Positions 54,696 through 64,000 of a stretch of 64,000 nt of DNA are shown piece by piece. The stretch spans positions 850,079-914,078 of the forward strand of contig NZ_VCEK01000003.1 of the NCBI RefSeq assembly GCF_005862235.1. The letters run 5' to 3'. Source of the stretch: Saccharomonospora piscinae (GTDB lineage: Bacteria > Actinomycetota > Actinomycetes > Mycobacteriales > Pseudonocardiaceae). The notes beneath the pieces were generated by a model. That model did not search any database, was not told the DNA's origin, and worked only from the letters and a program-made list of their open reading frames with translations. Made by a program: the position numbers and the translations under genes. Every line of letters starts with the position of its first letter. Within the stretch, counting starts at the first letter, position 1.

Positions 54696-57600
54696 ATGTA
54701 TCCGAAGGCATCCTTCGGCGACCAGCCCGCAGACCAGGTCGCCGCCCAGCCGTCGTTTCCCGCACTGGAGCGGGACGTGCTGGCCTACTGGGAAAGCGAC
54801 CGGACCTTCGCCGCCAGCGTGGCGGCCCGTGAGGCGGGAACGAACGGCGGGAACGAGTACGTCTTCTACGACGGGCCGCCGTTCGCGAACGGCCTGCCGC
54901 ACTACGGCCACCTGCTCACCGGTTACGTCAAGGACATCGTGCCGCGCTACCAGACCATGCGCGGCAGGCGGGTGGAACGCCGGTTCGGCTGGGACACCCA
55001 CGGTCTGCCCGCCGAACTCGAGGCGGAGCGCCAGCTCGGCATCACCGACAAGTCGCAGATCGACGAGATGGGCATCGCGGAGTTCAACGAGGCGTGCCGC
55101 GAGTCCGTGCTGCGCTACACCGCCGAGTGGCAGGACTACGTCACGCGCCAGGCCCGCTGGGTGGACTTCGACAACGACTACAAGACGCTTGATGCCACCT
55201 ACATGGAATCGGTGATCTGGGCCTTCAAGCGCCTGTGGGACTCCGGTCTGGTGTACGAGGGCTACAAGGTGCTGCCGTACTGCTGGCGGGACGAGACCCC
55301 ACTGTCCAATCACGAGCTCCGAATGGACGACGACGTCTACCAGAGCAGGCAGGACCCGGCCGTCACCATCGGTTACCACGTCGAGGGCAACACGGGGGAA
55401 CTGGCCGCGCTCGACGGGGCGTACCTGCTGATCTGGACTACGACACCCTGGACGGTTCCGTCGAATCTCGCCACGGCCGTCAACCCGGACGTCGACTACG
55501 TCCAGGTGCGCACCGACGACGGCAGGCGGTTCGTGCTCGCGAGTGCGAGGGTGGCCGCGTACGCGCGGGAGCTGGGTGAGGAGCCCGAGATCATCGCCCG
55601 TTACCGGGGCGAGGACCTGCTCGGAATGCGGTACGCGCCGCCGTTCCCGTACTTCGTGGGCAGGGAGAACGCGCACCGGGTGCTCGCCGCGGACTACGTG
55701 ACCACCGACGACGGCACGGGGATCGTCCACATCGCACCCGCCTACGGTGAGGAGGACAAGGCCGTCACCGACGCGGCCGGCATCACGCCGGTGACGCCCG
55801 TGGACTCGAAGGGCCGCTTCGACGCGCAGGTCGCCGACTACGAAGGCCGCAACGTCTTCGAGGCCAACGCCGACATCATCCGGGATCTGAAGAACGGCAC
55901 CGGATCGGCGGGCAGGCAAGGGGCGCTGCTGCTGCGGCACGAGACCTACGAACACTCCTATCCGCACTGCTGGCGCTGCCGTAATCCGTTGATCTACCGC
56001 GCGGTGTCGTCGTGGTTCGTGGCGGTCACGAAGTTCAAGGACCGCATGGTGGAGCTGAACCAGCAGATCACCTGGTACCCGGAGCACGTGAAGGACGGCC
56101 AGTTCGGCAAGTGGCTGGAGAACGCGCGCGACTGGTCGATCTCGCGGAACCGCTACTGGGGCACGCCGATCCCGGTGTGGGTCTCGGACGACCCGAACCA
56201 CCCGAGGGTGGACGTGTACGGCTCGCTCGACGAGCTGGAGCGCGACTTCGGGGTGCGGCCCACCGACCTGCACCGGCCCCACATCGACGCGCTGACCCGC
56301 CCGAACCCCGACGACCCGACGGGCACCGCGACGATGCGGCGGGTTCCGGACGTGCTGGACGTGTGGTTCGACTCCGGGTCGATGCCGTACGCGCAGGTGC
56401 ATTACCCGTTCGAGAACTCCGAGTGGTTCGAGCACCACTACCCGGGTGACTTCATCGTCGAGTACATCGGGCAGACACGGGGCTGGTTCTACACGCTGCA
56501 CGTGCTGGCGACCGCGCTGTTCGACCGGCCGGCGTTCCGTACCTGTGTCTCGCACGGCATCGTGCTCGGGTCCGACGGGCAGAAGATGTCCAAGTCGCTG
56601 CGCAACTACCCGGACGTCACCGAGGTGTTCGACCGCGACGGCTCCGACGCGATGCGCTGGTACCTGATGTCGAGTCCCATCCTGCGCGGCGGCAACCTCG
56701 TCGTCACCGACCGGGGCATCCGCGACGCCGTACGGCAGGCGGTGCTGCCGTTGTGGAACTCGTACTACTTCCTCGCGCTGTACGCGAACGCCGAGGGCAG
56801 CTCGGGAACGGTGCGCACCGACTCGCGCCACGTGCTCGACCGGTACCTGCTCGCGAAGACGCACGAGCTGGTCACCGATGTGGGCAGCGCGCTCGACGAC
56901 TACGACATCGCGGGCGCGTGTACGCGGGTGCGGGACTTCCTCGAGGTGCTGACGAACTGGTACGTGCGCCGCTCGCGGGACCGCTTCTGGCAGGGCGAGC
57001 GCGACGCGGTGGACACGCTGCACACGGTGCTGGAGGTGGCGTGCCGCACGGTGGCGCCCCTGTTGCCGCTCACCACCGAGGTCGTGTGGCGCGGGCTGAC
57101 CGGTGGCAGTTCGGTACACCTGGGTGACTGGCCGCTGGTCGACGAGCTGCCTGCCGACCCGGCGCTGGTCACCGCGATGGACCGGGTGCGCCAGGTGTGC
57201 TCGTCGGCGCTGTCGTTGCGGAAGGCGAACAAGCTGCGGGTCCGGCTACCGCTGGCCCGGCTGATCGTGGCGGCGGAGGACGTCGAGACACTGCGGCCCT
57301 TCGCCGACGTGATCCGGGACGAGGTGAACGTCAAGTCGGTGGAGTTCACCACCGACGTGGCCTCCTACGGCACGGTCGAGGTCGCGGTGAACGCGCGGGC
57401 GGCGGGCCCGAGGCTGGGCCGCGACGTCCAGCAGGTGATCAAGGCGGTGAAGTCGGGGGAGTGGTCGACCACCCCGGCGGGTGCCGTGGTGGCGGCGGGG
57501 ATCGAGCTGCGGGAGGGCGAGTACGAACGACGCCTCGTGGCCCGGGACTCCGGCGCGGCCGCCGAGCTGCCCGGTGGCAGTGGCCTCGTGCTGCTCGACA

Positions 57601-57878
57601 CGGACGTGACCGACGACCTCGCTCGCGAGGGGCTGGCCCGGGACCTGGTCCGCGTGGTGCAGCAGGCGCGCAGGGACGCGGGGTTGGCGGTCTCCGACCG
57701 GATCGCCCTGACCGTGGACGCTCCCGAGGACGTGGTGGCGGCCGCGCGGGAACACGAGCCGTTCGTGTCCGCCGAGACCCTCGCCCGGTCGGTGAGCTAC
57801 ACCGCGGTGGCGGAGGGCTTCGCGGGCGCGGTCGGTGACGGGGCCTCGGTCACGGTGGCCGTGTCGGCGGCCGGGTAG
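54696..57878 (+). CDS. ileS: Isoleucyl-tRNA synthetase
   Basis: Charges tRNA-Ile. The protein is 1060 aa. HIGH-type motif PHYGH near residue 67; KMSKS near residue 630 ([13 protein letters not shown]); editing domain (CP1) between about 200 and 400. The long form with an extended C-terminus is the eukaryote-like type found in mycobacteria, members of which tend to resist mupirocin. ATG with GAGGAG ten bases before. Controlled by the T-box upstream; a hairpin follows the stop. Confidence 0.97.
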   Translation: MYPKASFGDQPADQVAAQPSFPALERDVLAYWESDRTFAASVAAREAGTNGGNEYVFYDGPPFANGLPHYGHLLTGYVKDIVPRYQTMRGRRVERRFGWDTHGLPAELEAERQLGITDKSQIDEMGIAEFNEACRESVLRYTAEWQDYVTRQARWVDFDNDYKTLDATYMESVIWAFKRLWDSGLVYEGYKVLPYCWRDETPLSNHELRMDDDVYQSRQDPAVTIGYHVEGNTGELAALDGAYLLIWTTTPWTVPSNLATAVNPDVDYVQVRTDDGRRFVLASARVAAYARELGEEPEIIARYRGEDLLGMRYAPPFPYFVGRENAHRVLAADYVTTDDGTGIVHIAPAYGEEDKAVTDAAGITPVTPVDSKGRFDAQVADYEGRNVFEANADIIRDLKNGTGSAGRQGALLLRHETYEHSYPHCWRCRNPLIYRAVSSWFVAVTKFKDRMVELNQQITWYPEHVKDGQFGKWLENARDWSISRNRYWGTPIPVWVSDDPNHPRVDVYGSLDELERDFGVRPTDLHRPHIDALTRPNPDDPTGTATMRRVPDVLDVWFDSGSMPYAQVHYPFENSEWFEHHYPGDFIVEYIGQTRGWFYTLHVLATALFDRPAFRTCVSHGIVLGSDGQKMSKSLRNYPDVTEVFDRDGSDAMRWYLMSSPILRGGNLVVTDRGIRDAVRQAVLPLWNSYYFLALYANAEGSSGTVRTDSRHVLDRYLLAKTHELVTDVGSALDDYDIAGACTRVRDFLEVLTNWYVRRSRDRFWQGERDAVDTLHTVLEVACRTVAPLLPLTTEVVWRGLTGGSSVHLGDWPLVDELPADPALVTAMDRVRQVCSSALSLRKANKLRVRLPLARLIVAAEDVETLRPFADVIRDEVNVKSVEFTTDVASYGTVEVAVNARAAGPRLGRDVQQVIKAVKSGEWSTTPAGAVVAAGIELREGEYERRLVARDSGAAAELPGGSGLVLLDTDVTDDLAREGLARDLVRVVQQARRDAGLAVSDRIALTVDAPEDVVAAAREHEPFVSAETLARSVSYTAVAEGFAGAVGDGASVTVAVSAAG

Positions 57879-57889
57879 CGCGCACGCCG

Positions 57890-57938
57890 GTCCCGTGCCC
57901 GCGACGTGATCGTCGTGCGGGGTCGGCGGGCACGGGAC
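57890..57938 (+). terminator. Terminator after ileS
   Basis: GTCCCGTGCCCGC (57890-57902) pairs perfectly with GCGGGCACGGGAC (57926-57938) over 13 bp; the 23-base loop contains a smaller partial hairpin. It starts 11 bases after the ileS stop. Confidence 0.75.
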
Positions 57939-58035
57939 ACGCTCATGGTGCCGGCGACGGTGCCGGGGAACGGAGGAACCACGGAGTCGCCGGGCTCCGA
58001 TGTGGAGACGCGGGGCGGCGCTGAGCGGGGGTGAC

Positions 58036-59514
58036 ATGGACGATCTGCCTGTCGTGCTGGGCTCGGGCGCGATCGTCCTGCTCGCCTCGGTGTTCGCGGT
58101 GCGCTTCTCCATCCGACTGGGTCTGCCCTCGTTGCTGATCTATCTCGGCATCGGGGTCGCGATCGGCGAGGCCGGTCTTGGCGTCGAGTTCGACAACCCT
58201 GCGCTGACGCAGAGCCTGGGTCTCGCCGCGCTCGTGATGATCCTCGTGGAGGGGGGTCTGACGACGCAGTGGTCGGCCGTGCGTCCCGGCCTCGGCCCCG
58301 GAATCGCCCTTTCGGTGATCGCCGTGCCCGTCACGGTGGCGGTCACGGGAGCGGCGCTGCATTTCGCGCTCGACCTCGACTGGCGAACGGCGCTGCTGTG
58401 GGGCGCGGTGCTGTCGTCCACCGACGCGGCGGCCGTGTTCTCGGTGCTGCGGTCGGCCGGGATCGGCAGGCGGCTGTCCGGGGTGCTCGAACTGGAGTCC
58501 GGCCTCAACGACGCTCCCAGCTACATCGCGGTCGTGCTGCTGGCCACGAACGTCACGGTGGACTGGGGACTGCCGCTCCAATTGCTGTACCAGCTCGGGC
58601 TCGGCGCCGTGGTCGGGTTGGCGCTGGGCTGGGTGGGCGGCTGGCTGTTGAGCCGGGCGGCGCTCCCGGCCACGGGCCTCTACCCGCTAGCCGCCGTCGC
58701 GCTGTGCGTGCTGGCGTTCTCGTCGGCGCAGTTCGCCGGGGCGTCCGGGTTGCTGGCCACCTACCTGGCCGGGGTGGTGCTGGGCAACTCGCGCCTGCCG
58801 CACCGCTCCGACACGCTGTCCTTCGCCGAGGGGCTCGGCTGGCTCGCGCAGATCGGGCTGTTCGTCCTGCTGGGGTTGTTCGCCGCACCCGAACGGCTGC
58901 TCCACGCGGTCGTGCCGGGACTGGTGGCCGGGACCGTGGCCGTGCTGGTGGCCCGGCCCCTGGCGGTCGTGTTGTCGACGATGCCGTTCCGAGTGCCCTG
59001 GCGAGAGCAGGCGTTCCTGTCGTGGGCCGGGCTGCGGGGCGCGGTGCCCATCGTGCTCGCGACGATCCCGCTGGCCGACGGGCGAGCGGGCGCGCAGTTG
59101 CTCGTGGACGCGGTGTTCGTCATCGTGATCGCGTTCACCCTGCTGCAGGCCGCGCTGCTGACACCACTGGCGAGGGTGCTGGGGGTGGCGGAGCCGTCGC
59201 AACCCCGTGAGATCGAGGTCGACGCAGCGCCCCTCGACGAGCTGGGCGCGGTCCTGCTCCAGGTGCGCATCCCCAGGCGGTCCCGACTGCACGGCGTGTA
59301 CCTGGCCGAACTCCGCGTACCCCGAGGCGCCAGCGTGAGCCTCGTCGTGCGCGGGGGAGAGGGCTTCACCCCGGAGCCGACCACCCGGCTCCAGGAGGAC
59401 GACCAGCTGCTCGTCGTGACCACGGAAGCCGCACGCGCCGCCACGGAACGCAGGTTGCGCGCCGTCGACCGAGCGGGCCCCATCGCGCACTGGAAAGGTG
59501 AGCGGGGTGACTGA
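58036..59514 (+). CDS. Cation/proton antiporter (CPA1, NhaP2/CvrA-like)
   Basis: A membrane K+ or Na+/H+ antiporter of 492 aa with about 12 helices in the first 390 residues. The family motif ELESGLNDAPSYIAV carries the transport acidic residues. The C-terminus (about 405-490) is a TrkA_C/RCK-type regulatory domain (SRLHGVYLAELRVPRGASVSLVVRG). The ATG at 58036 has GGGGGTG upstream; a longer frame to 58000 is less likely. Ion choice cannot be read from sequence. Confidence 0.9.
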   Translation: MDDLPVVLGSGAIVLLASVFAVRFSIRLGLPSLLIYLGIGVAIGEAGLGVEFDNPALTQSLGLAALVMILVEGGLTTQWSAVRPGLGPGIALSVIAVPVTVAVTGAALHFALDLDWRTALLWGAVLSSTDAAAVFSVLRSAGIGRRLSGVLELESGLNDAPSYIAVVLLATNVTVDWGLPLQLLYQLGLGAVVGLALGWVGGWLLSRAALPATGLYPLAAVALCVLAFSSAQFAGASGLLATYLAGVVLGNSRLPHRSDTLSFAEGLGWLAQIGLFVLLGLFAAPERLLHAVVPGLVAGTVAVLVARPLAVVLSTMPFRVPWREQAFLSWAGLRGAVPIVLATIPLADGRAGAQLLVDAVFVIVIAFTLLQAALLTPLARVLGVAEPSQPREIEVDAAPLDELGAVLLQVRIPRRSRLHGVYLAELRVPRGASVSLVVRGGEGFTPEPTTRLQEDDQLLVVTTEAARAATERRLRAVDRAGPIAHWKGERGD

Positions 59515-59573
59515 GTCGCCCGGGCTGGTCGATCCGCCGCCGACGCCCAGGCCGGCGGTGAGCGGCGGACGTG

Positions 59574-59579
59574 GACAAT
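59574..59579 (+). promoter_or_regulatory. -10-like hexamer for lspA
   Basis: GACAAT lies six bases before the GTG at 59586. First base differs from the TANNNT pattern, but the spacing and lack of a ribosome site fit a leaderless start. Confidence 0.35.
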
Positions 59580-59585
59580 GAACCG

Positions 59586-60191
59586 GTGAACACCGAGCAA
59601 CAGCCCGATCCCTCGGACACCGAACAGACCCCGGCTCCGGCGCGGCGCAGGATGGGTCTGCTCGTCCTCGTCGCCCTCCTCGCCTACGCCGTCGACGTGA
59701 TCAGCAAGGTGGTGGTCACCGCCACGCTGGAAGGCGAGGAGCCGATCCGGATTCTCGGTGGTGCCGTCTACCTCCAGTTGCTGCGCAACCCGTACGCGGC
59801 CTTCGGTATGGATTTCGTCGGCACCTGGGTGCTCACTGCCGTGGCGGTGCTCGTCGTCCTCGGCATCGTGTGGTTCGCCCGCAAGCTCCGGTCTGCGGGC
59901 TGGGCCGTCGGGCTCGGGCTCGTGCTGGCCGGGGCGCTGGGTAATCTCACCGATCGCCTCTTCCGCGCGCCGTCGGTCTTCGAGGGCCACGTCGTCGACT
60001 TCATCTCCGTGTTCGCGCCGAACGGCGAGTTCTTCCCGGTGTTCAACGCCGCCGACTCCGCGATCACGATCGGGGCCGGGCTGATCGTGCTGCTCACCCT
60101 GCTCGGCAGGGACTACGACGGAACGGTGATCCCGAAGGGCGGACGCTCGAAGGACACCGGCCGCGACGACGCCGAGGAGCGAGAAGAATGA
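59586..60191 (+). CDS. lspA: Signal peptidase II (prolipoprotein)
   Basis: Cuts signal peptides from lipoproteins after lipidation. The protein is 201 aa from the GTG at 59586; a GTG 15 bases earlier is also open. Four membrane helices. Catalytic Asp residues D123 (GNLTDRL) and D157 (FNAADSAI); [11 protein letters not shown] is the third conserved motif. The N-terminal acidic/Pro leader of about 22 residues and the acidic C-terminal tail (Lys/Asp/Glu) are additions to the core. The stop overlaps the next gene in ATGA. Confidence 0.95.
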   Translation: MNTEQQPDPSDTEQTPAPARRRMGLLVLVALLAYAVDVISKVVVTATLEGEEPIRILGGAVYLQLLRNPYAAFGMDFVGTWVLTAVAVLVVLGIVWFARKLRSAGWAVGLGLVLAGALGNLTDRLFRAPSVFEGHVVDFISVFAPNGEFFPVFNAADSAITIGAGLIVLLTLLGRDYDGTVIPKGGRSKDTGRDDAEEREE

Positions 60192-61114
60192 GCAGCCGTC
60201 TGTTACCCGTGCCCGACGGACTCGACGGGATGCGGGTCGACGCGGGACTCGCGAAGCTGCTGGGCCTGTCGCGCACGGCCGTGGCCGAGCTCGCCGCGTC
60301 CGGGGAGGTCCTGCTCGACGGGCAGCCCGCGGGCAAGTCCGACCGCCTCGTGGCGGGCGGCCTGCTGGAGGTGACGCTGCCGGATCCGGACACCCCGGTC
60401 GAGGTGGTGGCGGAGCCGGTCGAGGGCCTGCGCATTCTCCACGACGATGACGACATCGTGGTCGTCGACAAGCCCGTGGGCGTGGCCGTGCATCCGAGTC
60501 CCGGCTGGACCGGGCCCACGGTGGTCGGCGGACTGGCCGCGGCGGGACTGCGCATCTCCACCTCGGGTGCCGCGGAACGGCAGGGCGTGGTGCATCGGCT
60601 GGACGCGGGTACCACCGGGGTCATGGTGGTGGCCAAGAGCGAGCACGCCTACTCGGTGCTCAAGCGTGCGTTCAAGGAACGCACGGTGTCGAAGGGCTAC
60701 CACGCCCTGGTACAGGGACATCCCGACCCGATTCGCGGCACCATCGACGCTCCGATCGACCGGCACCCCAAGCACGACTACCGATTCGCCGTCGTGGCGG
60801 GCGGCAGGCCGTCGGTGACCCACTATGAGGTGATCGAGGCGTTCCGCGCGGCGTCACTCGTGGACGTGGTGCTGGAGACGGGCCGGACCCACCAGATTCG
60901 CGTTCACTTCTCCGCGATGCGGCACCCGTGTGTCGGCGATCTGACCTACGGTGCCGATCCCGCCCTCGCCCGCAGGCTCGGCGTCAGCAGGCAGTGGCTA
61001 CACGCACGGACTCTGGGCTTCGCGCATCCCGCGGACGGCCGGTGGGTGGAGTTCACCAGCGAGTACCCGGCCGATCTCGCGGCGGCACTCGAGGTCCTGC
61101 GCGCGGAGGCGTGA
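60188..61114 (+). CDS. RluA-family 23S rRNA pseudouridine synthase
   Basis: Converts uridine to pseudouridine, probably in 23S rRNA (RluD-like). The protein is 308 aa. An N-terminal S4 RNA-binding domain (about 10-75) and the catalytic core with D139 in [25 protein letters not shown] is the second family motif. The ATG overlaps the lspA stop. lspA and rluD stand together in many actinobacteria and other bacteria. Target site not determinable here. Confidence 0.93.
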   Translation: MSSRLLPVPDGLDGMRVDAGLAKLLGLSRTAVAELAASGEVLLDGQPAGKSDRLVAGGLLEVTLPDPDTPVEVVAEPVEGLRILHDDDDIVVVDKPVGVAVHPSPGWTGPTVVGGLAAAGLRISTSGAAERQGVVHRLDAGTTGVMVVAKSEHAYSVLKRAFKERTVSKGYHALVQGHPDPIRGTIDAPIDRHPKHDYRFAVVAGGRPSVTHYEVIEAFRAASLVDVVLETGRTHQIRVHFSAMRHPCVGDLTYGADPALARRLGVSRQWLHARTLGFAHPADGRWVEFTSEYPADLAAALEVLRAEA

Positions 61115-61127
61115 GCGGGTCGCGGGT

Positions 61128-62153
61128 TCAGCCGCCCGCCGCGTCGTCGAGCACCCACGTGAGGCTGCGTTCGTCCGGCTCGGGGCGCGGGCTCCATCGG
61201 ACGGCCGCCAGCCGCACCGCGTCCGCGACGACGTAGACCGTGTGACCGCCGGTGGTCTCACCGGGCCGGACACCGATCTTGTGCGGCGGCCGGGAGGTCA
61301 GCGACACGGGCGCCTTGGCGATCGCGGAGCCGTCGGCGGCGAGCAGTTCGAGATAGTTGTCTGGCAGCGAGGCGTACGGCACGGAGCCCCGGTTGGTGAT
61401 CTCCGTGTGGACCACCACGGCACGCTCCCCGTCGCGCAGGCTGTATCCGGCCGCGGAGAACAGGAAGTCCGCCGGGTCCTGCACCTCCAGCAGTTGCACC
61501 GTCAGCTGTTCACCCTCCAGCCCCGTGGTGGCGAGTGAGTCGCCGGCCCGCCCCCGCCGGACCGGCGCAGAGGGCGCTCCCAACGGGGGCTGCTGGTCGC
61601 CGCGCGCCCACTGGGCGCTCTGCGGCGGCCCCCAGGTGCTGATGGCGGGATCAGGGGGTGGCGCGTGCTGCGTCGCGGCGGGGGCCGCGCCGGAACGTGC
61701 CGGGCTCGCCAGCGGCGGATGCTGTGGGTGCTGCTGTGGGTTCTGCGGGGGGTGCTGCGGTGAGTTCTGTGGTGGGTGCGGCGGCGGGTACGGCCCGGTG
61801 GGAACACCGCCCACGGCGTAGGCGCCGCTGGGCGTGCCGTGGACCGGCTGGGTGCCGCCGGTCGCCGGGCCGGGCGGTGGACTGCCGGACGTGACACCCG
61901 GCGCGCCGCCGTGGGCCCGAGCGAGCGGCCCCGTGCCCACGGCGTTCGATGCCGCCAGCGCCGACCGCAGTCCCCCGGGGTCGCTTTCCACCCCGACGAG
62001 CAGGGGTAGGCCCTGCGCCGACAACCCGACCAGCCGGTAGGCGACGTCACGGGGGTCCATCCCGACTCGCGCCGCGAGTTCGTGCACGGCCACCTTGCCC
62101 ACCTCCGCGAGCGCGGACAGCAGGCGTGCGTCGACAGGATCGGTCACGGCCAC
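61128..62153 (-). CDS. Unrecognised HTH / Pro-Gln-rich linker / beta-sandwich protein
   Basis: A 341 aa protein of unknown function. Residues 1-50 look like an AsnC-type winged helix (DARLLSALAEVGKVAVHELAARVG, then MDPRDVAYRLVGL). Residues about 75-205 are a low-complexity Pro/Gln/His/Gly linker with repeated PQ-H-P units. The last 120 residues are beta-rich and resemble the DUF4352/Ig-like class (GYSLRDGERAVVVHTEITNRG, KIGVRPGETTGG). No signal peptide or membrane helix is seen. GTG start with TAGGCT seven bases upstream on the reverse strand. Only 34 bases separate it from the divergent DUF885 gene. Confidence 0.8.
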   Translation of the reverse strand: MAVTDPVDARLLSALAEVGKVAVHELAARVGMDPRDVAYRLVGLSAQGLPLLVGVESDPGGLRSALAASNAVGTGPLARAHGGAPGVTSGSPPPGPATGGTQPVHGTPSGAYAVGGVPTGPYPPPHPPQNSPQHPPQNPQQHPQHPPLASPARSGAAPAATQHAPPPDPAISTWGPPQSAQWARGDQQPPLGAPSAPVRRGRAGDSLATTGLEGEQLTVQLLEVQDPADFLFSAAGYSLRDGERAVVVHTEITNRGSVPYASLPDNYLELLAADGSAIAKAPVSLTSRPPHKIGVRPGETTGGHTVYVVADAVRLAAVRWSPRPEPDERSLTWVLDDAAGG

Positions 62154-62160
62154 ACCCGCG

Positions 62161-62181
62161 AGCCTAGTCTGCCGCTAGGCT
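62161..62181. promoter_or_regulatory. Divergent -10 pair forming an inverted repeat
   Basis: TAGGCT on the reverse strand (62161-62166, AGCCTA on plus) lies seven bases before the GTG at 62153. TAGGCT on the plus strand (62176-62181) lies six bases before the ATG at 62188. The block AGCCTAG-TCTGCCG-CTAGGCT is a perfect 7-bp inverted repeat. Each promoter's upstream region falls in the other's start codon, so the two promoters occupy the same DNA. Confidence 0.6.
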
Positions 62182-62187
62182 CGCACC

Positions 62188-63855
62188 ATGCAGCCCGTGA
62201 GCAGCGTGACCGCGCTGGCCGACGAATTCGTGGACCTCCTGTTCGAGACCGAGCCGCTCTCCGCCGTGTTGCTCGGGGTCGACACGACCCGGGCCGGACT
62301 CGGAGACGTCAGAGAATCGACCGAACAGGAGCACCGGGCCGCGCTGGAGCGCCTGGTGCAGCGAGCCACCGCGATCGAACCGGACGGGCTCGGCGGGCAG
62401 GACCGCATCACCCGGGACGTGCTGATCAGTCAGGCGAGCTCCCGGATCGCGCAGCTCGACACCCGGCTGGTGGAGTTCACGATCTCGGACCTCTTCGTGG
62501 CACCCGCTCCGGGGTTGCTCACGTTGCTGCCCATGGTGAGCGTCCGGGATACCGAAGAGGGCAGGGCCCAACTCGACCGGCTCAGCGCGATCCCCGCCTT
62601 CCTGGAGCGCCACGCCGAACGCCACCGAGCCGGGGTCGCGGCGGGCCGGACCCCGGTGGCACGGCTCGTGCAAGCCTCGATCGACCACATCGACCGCTAC
62701 CTGGCGGAACCGGACAACGATCCGCTGAGCCGCCAGACCGCACCGGACGCCGACTTCGCCGCGTTGCGCGACGAGGTGCTCCGTGACGTCGTCCGCCCGG
62801 CGTTCGCCGCTTACCGGGACGTGTTGCGCGACGAGATCCTCGCCCACGGACGGCCGGACGACCGGCCCGGACTGTGCCACCTGCCGAACGGTGACGCGGT
62901 GTACGCCGCACTCGCGCGCGTCCACACGACCACCGACCGCGGCCCCGAGGACCTGCACCAGACCGGACTGGACTGCCTGGCCCGTCTCGCGGACGAGTAC
63001 GCCGAGATCGGCGGGCGTGCGCTCGGCACCACCGATCTCGGGGAGATCTTCACCCGGCTCCGGACGGACCCGGAGCTGCGGTGGAAAGACGCCGACGACC
63101 TCCTGGACACCGCGCGCGCGGCCATTGTCCGCGCGGAGCGGGAGGCGCCGAACTGGTTCGGCCACATCCCGCCACAGCCGTGGGTCGTGGAGCCCGTGCC
63201 TGCGGCGGACGCACCCGGCGCGCCCGGTGCGTTCTATGTGCAGTCGCCCGCCGACGGCTCCCGTCCCGGCACCTACTTCGCGAACACCCACCAGGTCACC
63301 GAGCGGTTCCGGCATACCGCTGAGGCGACGGCGTTCCACGAGGTGATTCCCGGCCATCACTTCCAGATCAGCACTGCGCTGAACCTGACCGACCTGCCGA
63401 TGCTGCGGCGGATCAGCGACTGCAACGCCTACATCGAGGGCTGGGGCCTCTACACCGAGCGCCTCGCCGTGGAGATGGGGCTCTACTCCGACGACGTCGC
63501 CCTGCTCGGCATGCTGAGCATGGACTCGGTGCGCGCCGGCAGGCTGGTGGTGGACACCGGTCTGCACGCGCTGGGCTGGACCAGGCAGCAGGCCATCGAC
63601 TTCATGGAGCGCAACACGCCCATGGCGATGGTCGAGATCGTGGCCGAGGTGGACCGCTACATCTCCTACCCGGGGCAGGCGCTGTCGTACATGGTCGGCA
63701 GGCTGGAGATCCAGCGGCTGCGTGCGGGGGCGGCGGCCGCGCTCGGCGAGCGGTTCGACGTCCGGGAGTTCCACGATCTCGTACTCGGCGGCGGAGCCCT
63801 GCCGATGACCGTGCTGGAGGGCGCGGTCCGCGACTGGGTGGCCGCCCGGCGGTAA
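62188..63855 (+). CDS. DUF885 metallopeptidase-like protein
   Basis: A 555 aa helical protein. The metal-site motif is H384-E385-VIPG-H390-H391 (FHEVIPGHHFQ), close to the HExxH of zinc peptidases. Family features also include LPNGDAVYAALARVHTTT, YVQSPADGSRPGTYF and EGWGLYTERLAVEMG. DUF885 members are thought to be carboxypeptidase-like; substrate unknown. No signal peptide. ATG with a leaderless -10-like hexamer. Confidence 0.9.
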   Translation: MQPVSSVTALADEFVDLLFETEPLSAVLLGVDTTRAGLGDVRESTEQEHRAALERLVQRATAIEPDGLGGQDRITRDVLISQASSRIAQLDTRLVEFTISDLFVAPAPGLLTLLPMVSVRDTEEGRAQLDRLSAIPAFLERHAERHRAGVAAGRTPVARLVQASIDHIDRYLAEPDNDPLSRQTAPDADFAALRDEVLRDVVRPAFAAYRDVLRDEILAHGRPDDRPGLCHLPNGDAVYAALARVHTTTDRGPEDLHQTGLDCLARLADEYAEIGGRALGTTDLGEIFTRLRTDPELRWKDADDLLDTARAAIVRAEREAPNWFGHIPPQPWVVEPVPAADAPGAPGAFYVQSPADGSRPGTYFANTHQVTERFRHTAEATAFHEVIPGHHFQISTALNLTDLPMLRRISDCNAYIEGWGLYTERLAVEMGLYSDDVALLGMLSMDSVRAGRLVVDTGLHALGWTRQQAIDFMERNTPMAMVEIVAEVDRYISYPGQALSYMVGRLEIQRLRAGAAAALGERFDVREFHDLVLGGGALPMTVLEGAVRDWVAARR

Positions 63856-63872
63856 TCGTGTCCTCAGTTCAG

Positions 63873-63910
63873 GTAGCCGTGTCCGCAGCGCGCGATGCGG
63901 ACACGGCTAC
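63873..63910. repeat. 15-bp inverted repeat, terminator-like
   Basis: GTAGCCGTGTCCGCA (63873-63887) and TGCGGACACGGCTAC (63896-63910) are perfect inverted copies with an 8-base loop, 18 bases after the DUF885 stop. The right arm is also the beginning of the tandem repeat that follows. Confidence 0.8.
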
Positions 63911-64000
63911 GGGGGCTGCGGACACGGCTACGGGGGCTGCGGACACGGCTACGGGGGATGCGGACACGGCTACGGGGGATGCGGACACGGCTACGGGGGC
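63897..64000. repeat. 21-base tandem repeat, at least five units, cut by the window end
   Basis: Units GCGGACACGGCTACGGGGG followed by CT or AT, starting at 63897, 63918, 63939, 63960 and 63981; the last is cut at the window edge. The first two end in CT, the next two in AT. Because 21 is a multiple of three, frames stay open: from a GTG at 63858 the plus strand would read an Ala-Asp-Thr-Ala-Thr-Gly-Ala/Asp repeat. No ribosome site supports translation, so a non-coding minisatellite is my first choice. Confidence 0.85.

Noticed and set aside
54552-57119. 855-codon open frame antisense to ileS
   Set aside because: It mirrors ileS in a high-GC genome, where long antisense frames arise from codon bias. 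Its translation is His/Arg/Val-rich low complexity with no family motifs.
63897-64000. CRISPR array
   Set aside because: The 21-base units are directly adjacent with no unique spacers, and no cas genes are present.

Overview
The window is high-GC chromosomal DNA from a mycolic-acid-group or closely related actinobacterium. The codon use, the many GTG starts, and the gene neighbourhoods all point that way. Two neighbourhoods are shared with Mycobacterium tuberculosis: miaB-Rv2732c-Rv2731-Rv2728c-miaA-dapF-hflX-lexA-nrdR, and murE-murF-mraY-murD-ftsW-murG-murC-ftsQ-ftsZ-pgeF-yggS-sepF-yggT-wag31. The protein style (Saccharomonospora or Amycolatopsis-like) suggests Pseudonocardiaceae; that is inference from memory, not a database result. 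I see no prophage, transposon, CRISPR array, rRNA or tRNA. This is core chromosome with a few accessory genes.

Layout. 1-1.6 kb: the end of a succinate dehydrogenase/fumarate reductase flavoprotein gene and its iron-sulfur partner, closed by a strong two-way terminator. 1.6-4.9 kb: a reverse-strand gluABCD-type amino-acid ABC importer. 5.1-14.5 kb: tRNA modification genes (miaB, miaA), dapF and hflX, with conserved actinobacterial genes of unknown role between them and an MFS/ArsR pair. 14.6-20.6 kb: a secreted propeller-like protein, lexA with two SOS boxes shared with a small divergent membrane protein, then nrdR and the class II ribonucleotide reductase gene nrdJ. 20.7-28 kb: accessory genes (RibD/DHFR-like reductase, MFS exporter, two serine peptidases, DUF4192). 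28-33 kb: galE, galK, ideR, sulfurtransferase. 32-36 kb: acuC deacetylase beside a GNAT/acyl-CoA-synthetase fusion, a likely reversible protein-acetylation pair. 37.4-53.6 kb: the murein and division (dcw) cluster from murE to wag31, tightly packed with start/stop overlaps, but with a DinB/DUF664 gene inserted between ftsQ and ftsZ. 53.6-61 kb: a membrane protein with a His/Cys motif, a T-box-controlled ileS, a cation/proton antiporter, lspA and an RluA-type pseudouridine synthase. 61-64 kb: an unusual HTH/Pro-Gln-linker/beta-sandwich protein, a DUF885 metallopeptidase-like protein, and a 21-base tandem repeat that runs off the window.

How the genes fit together. MurE, MurF, MraY, MurD, MurG and MurC make lipid II from meso-diaminopimelate, whose isomer is set by DapF. 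FtsW, FtsQ, FtsZ and SepF build the septum, and Wag31 organises polar growth. LexA and NrdR control DNA damage response and deoxynucleotide supply. Many genes carry a -10-like hexamer (YANNNT) 6-8 bases before the start codon and no Shine-Dalgarno site, which is the signature of leaderless mRNAs. I found no clearly undescribed system. The most unusual items are the divergent leaderless promoter pair at 62.16 kb, the DinB gene inside the dcw cluster, the HTH/beta-sandwich protein, and the terminal minisatellite.
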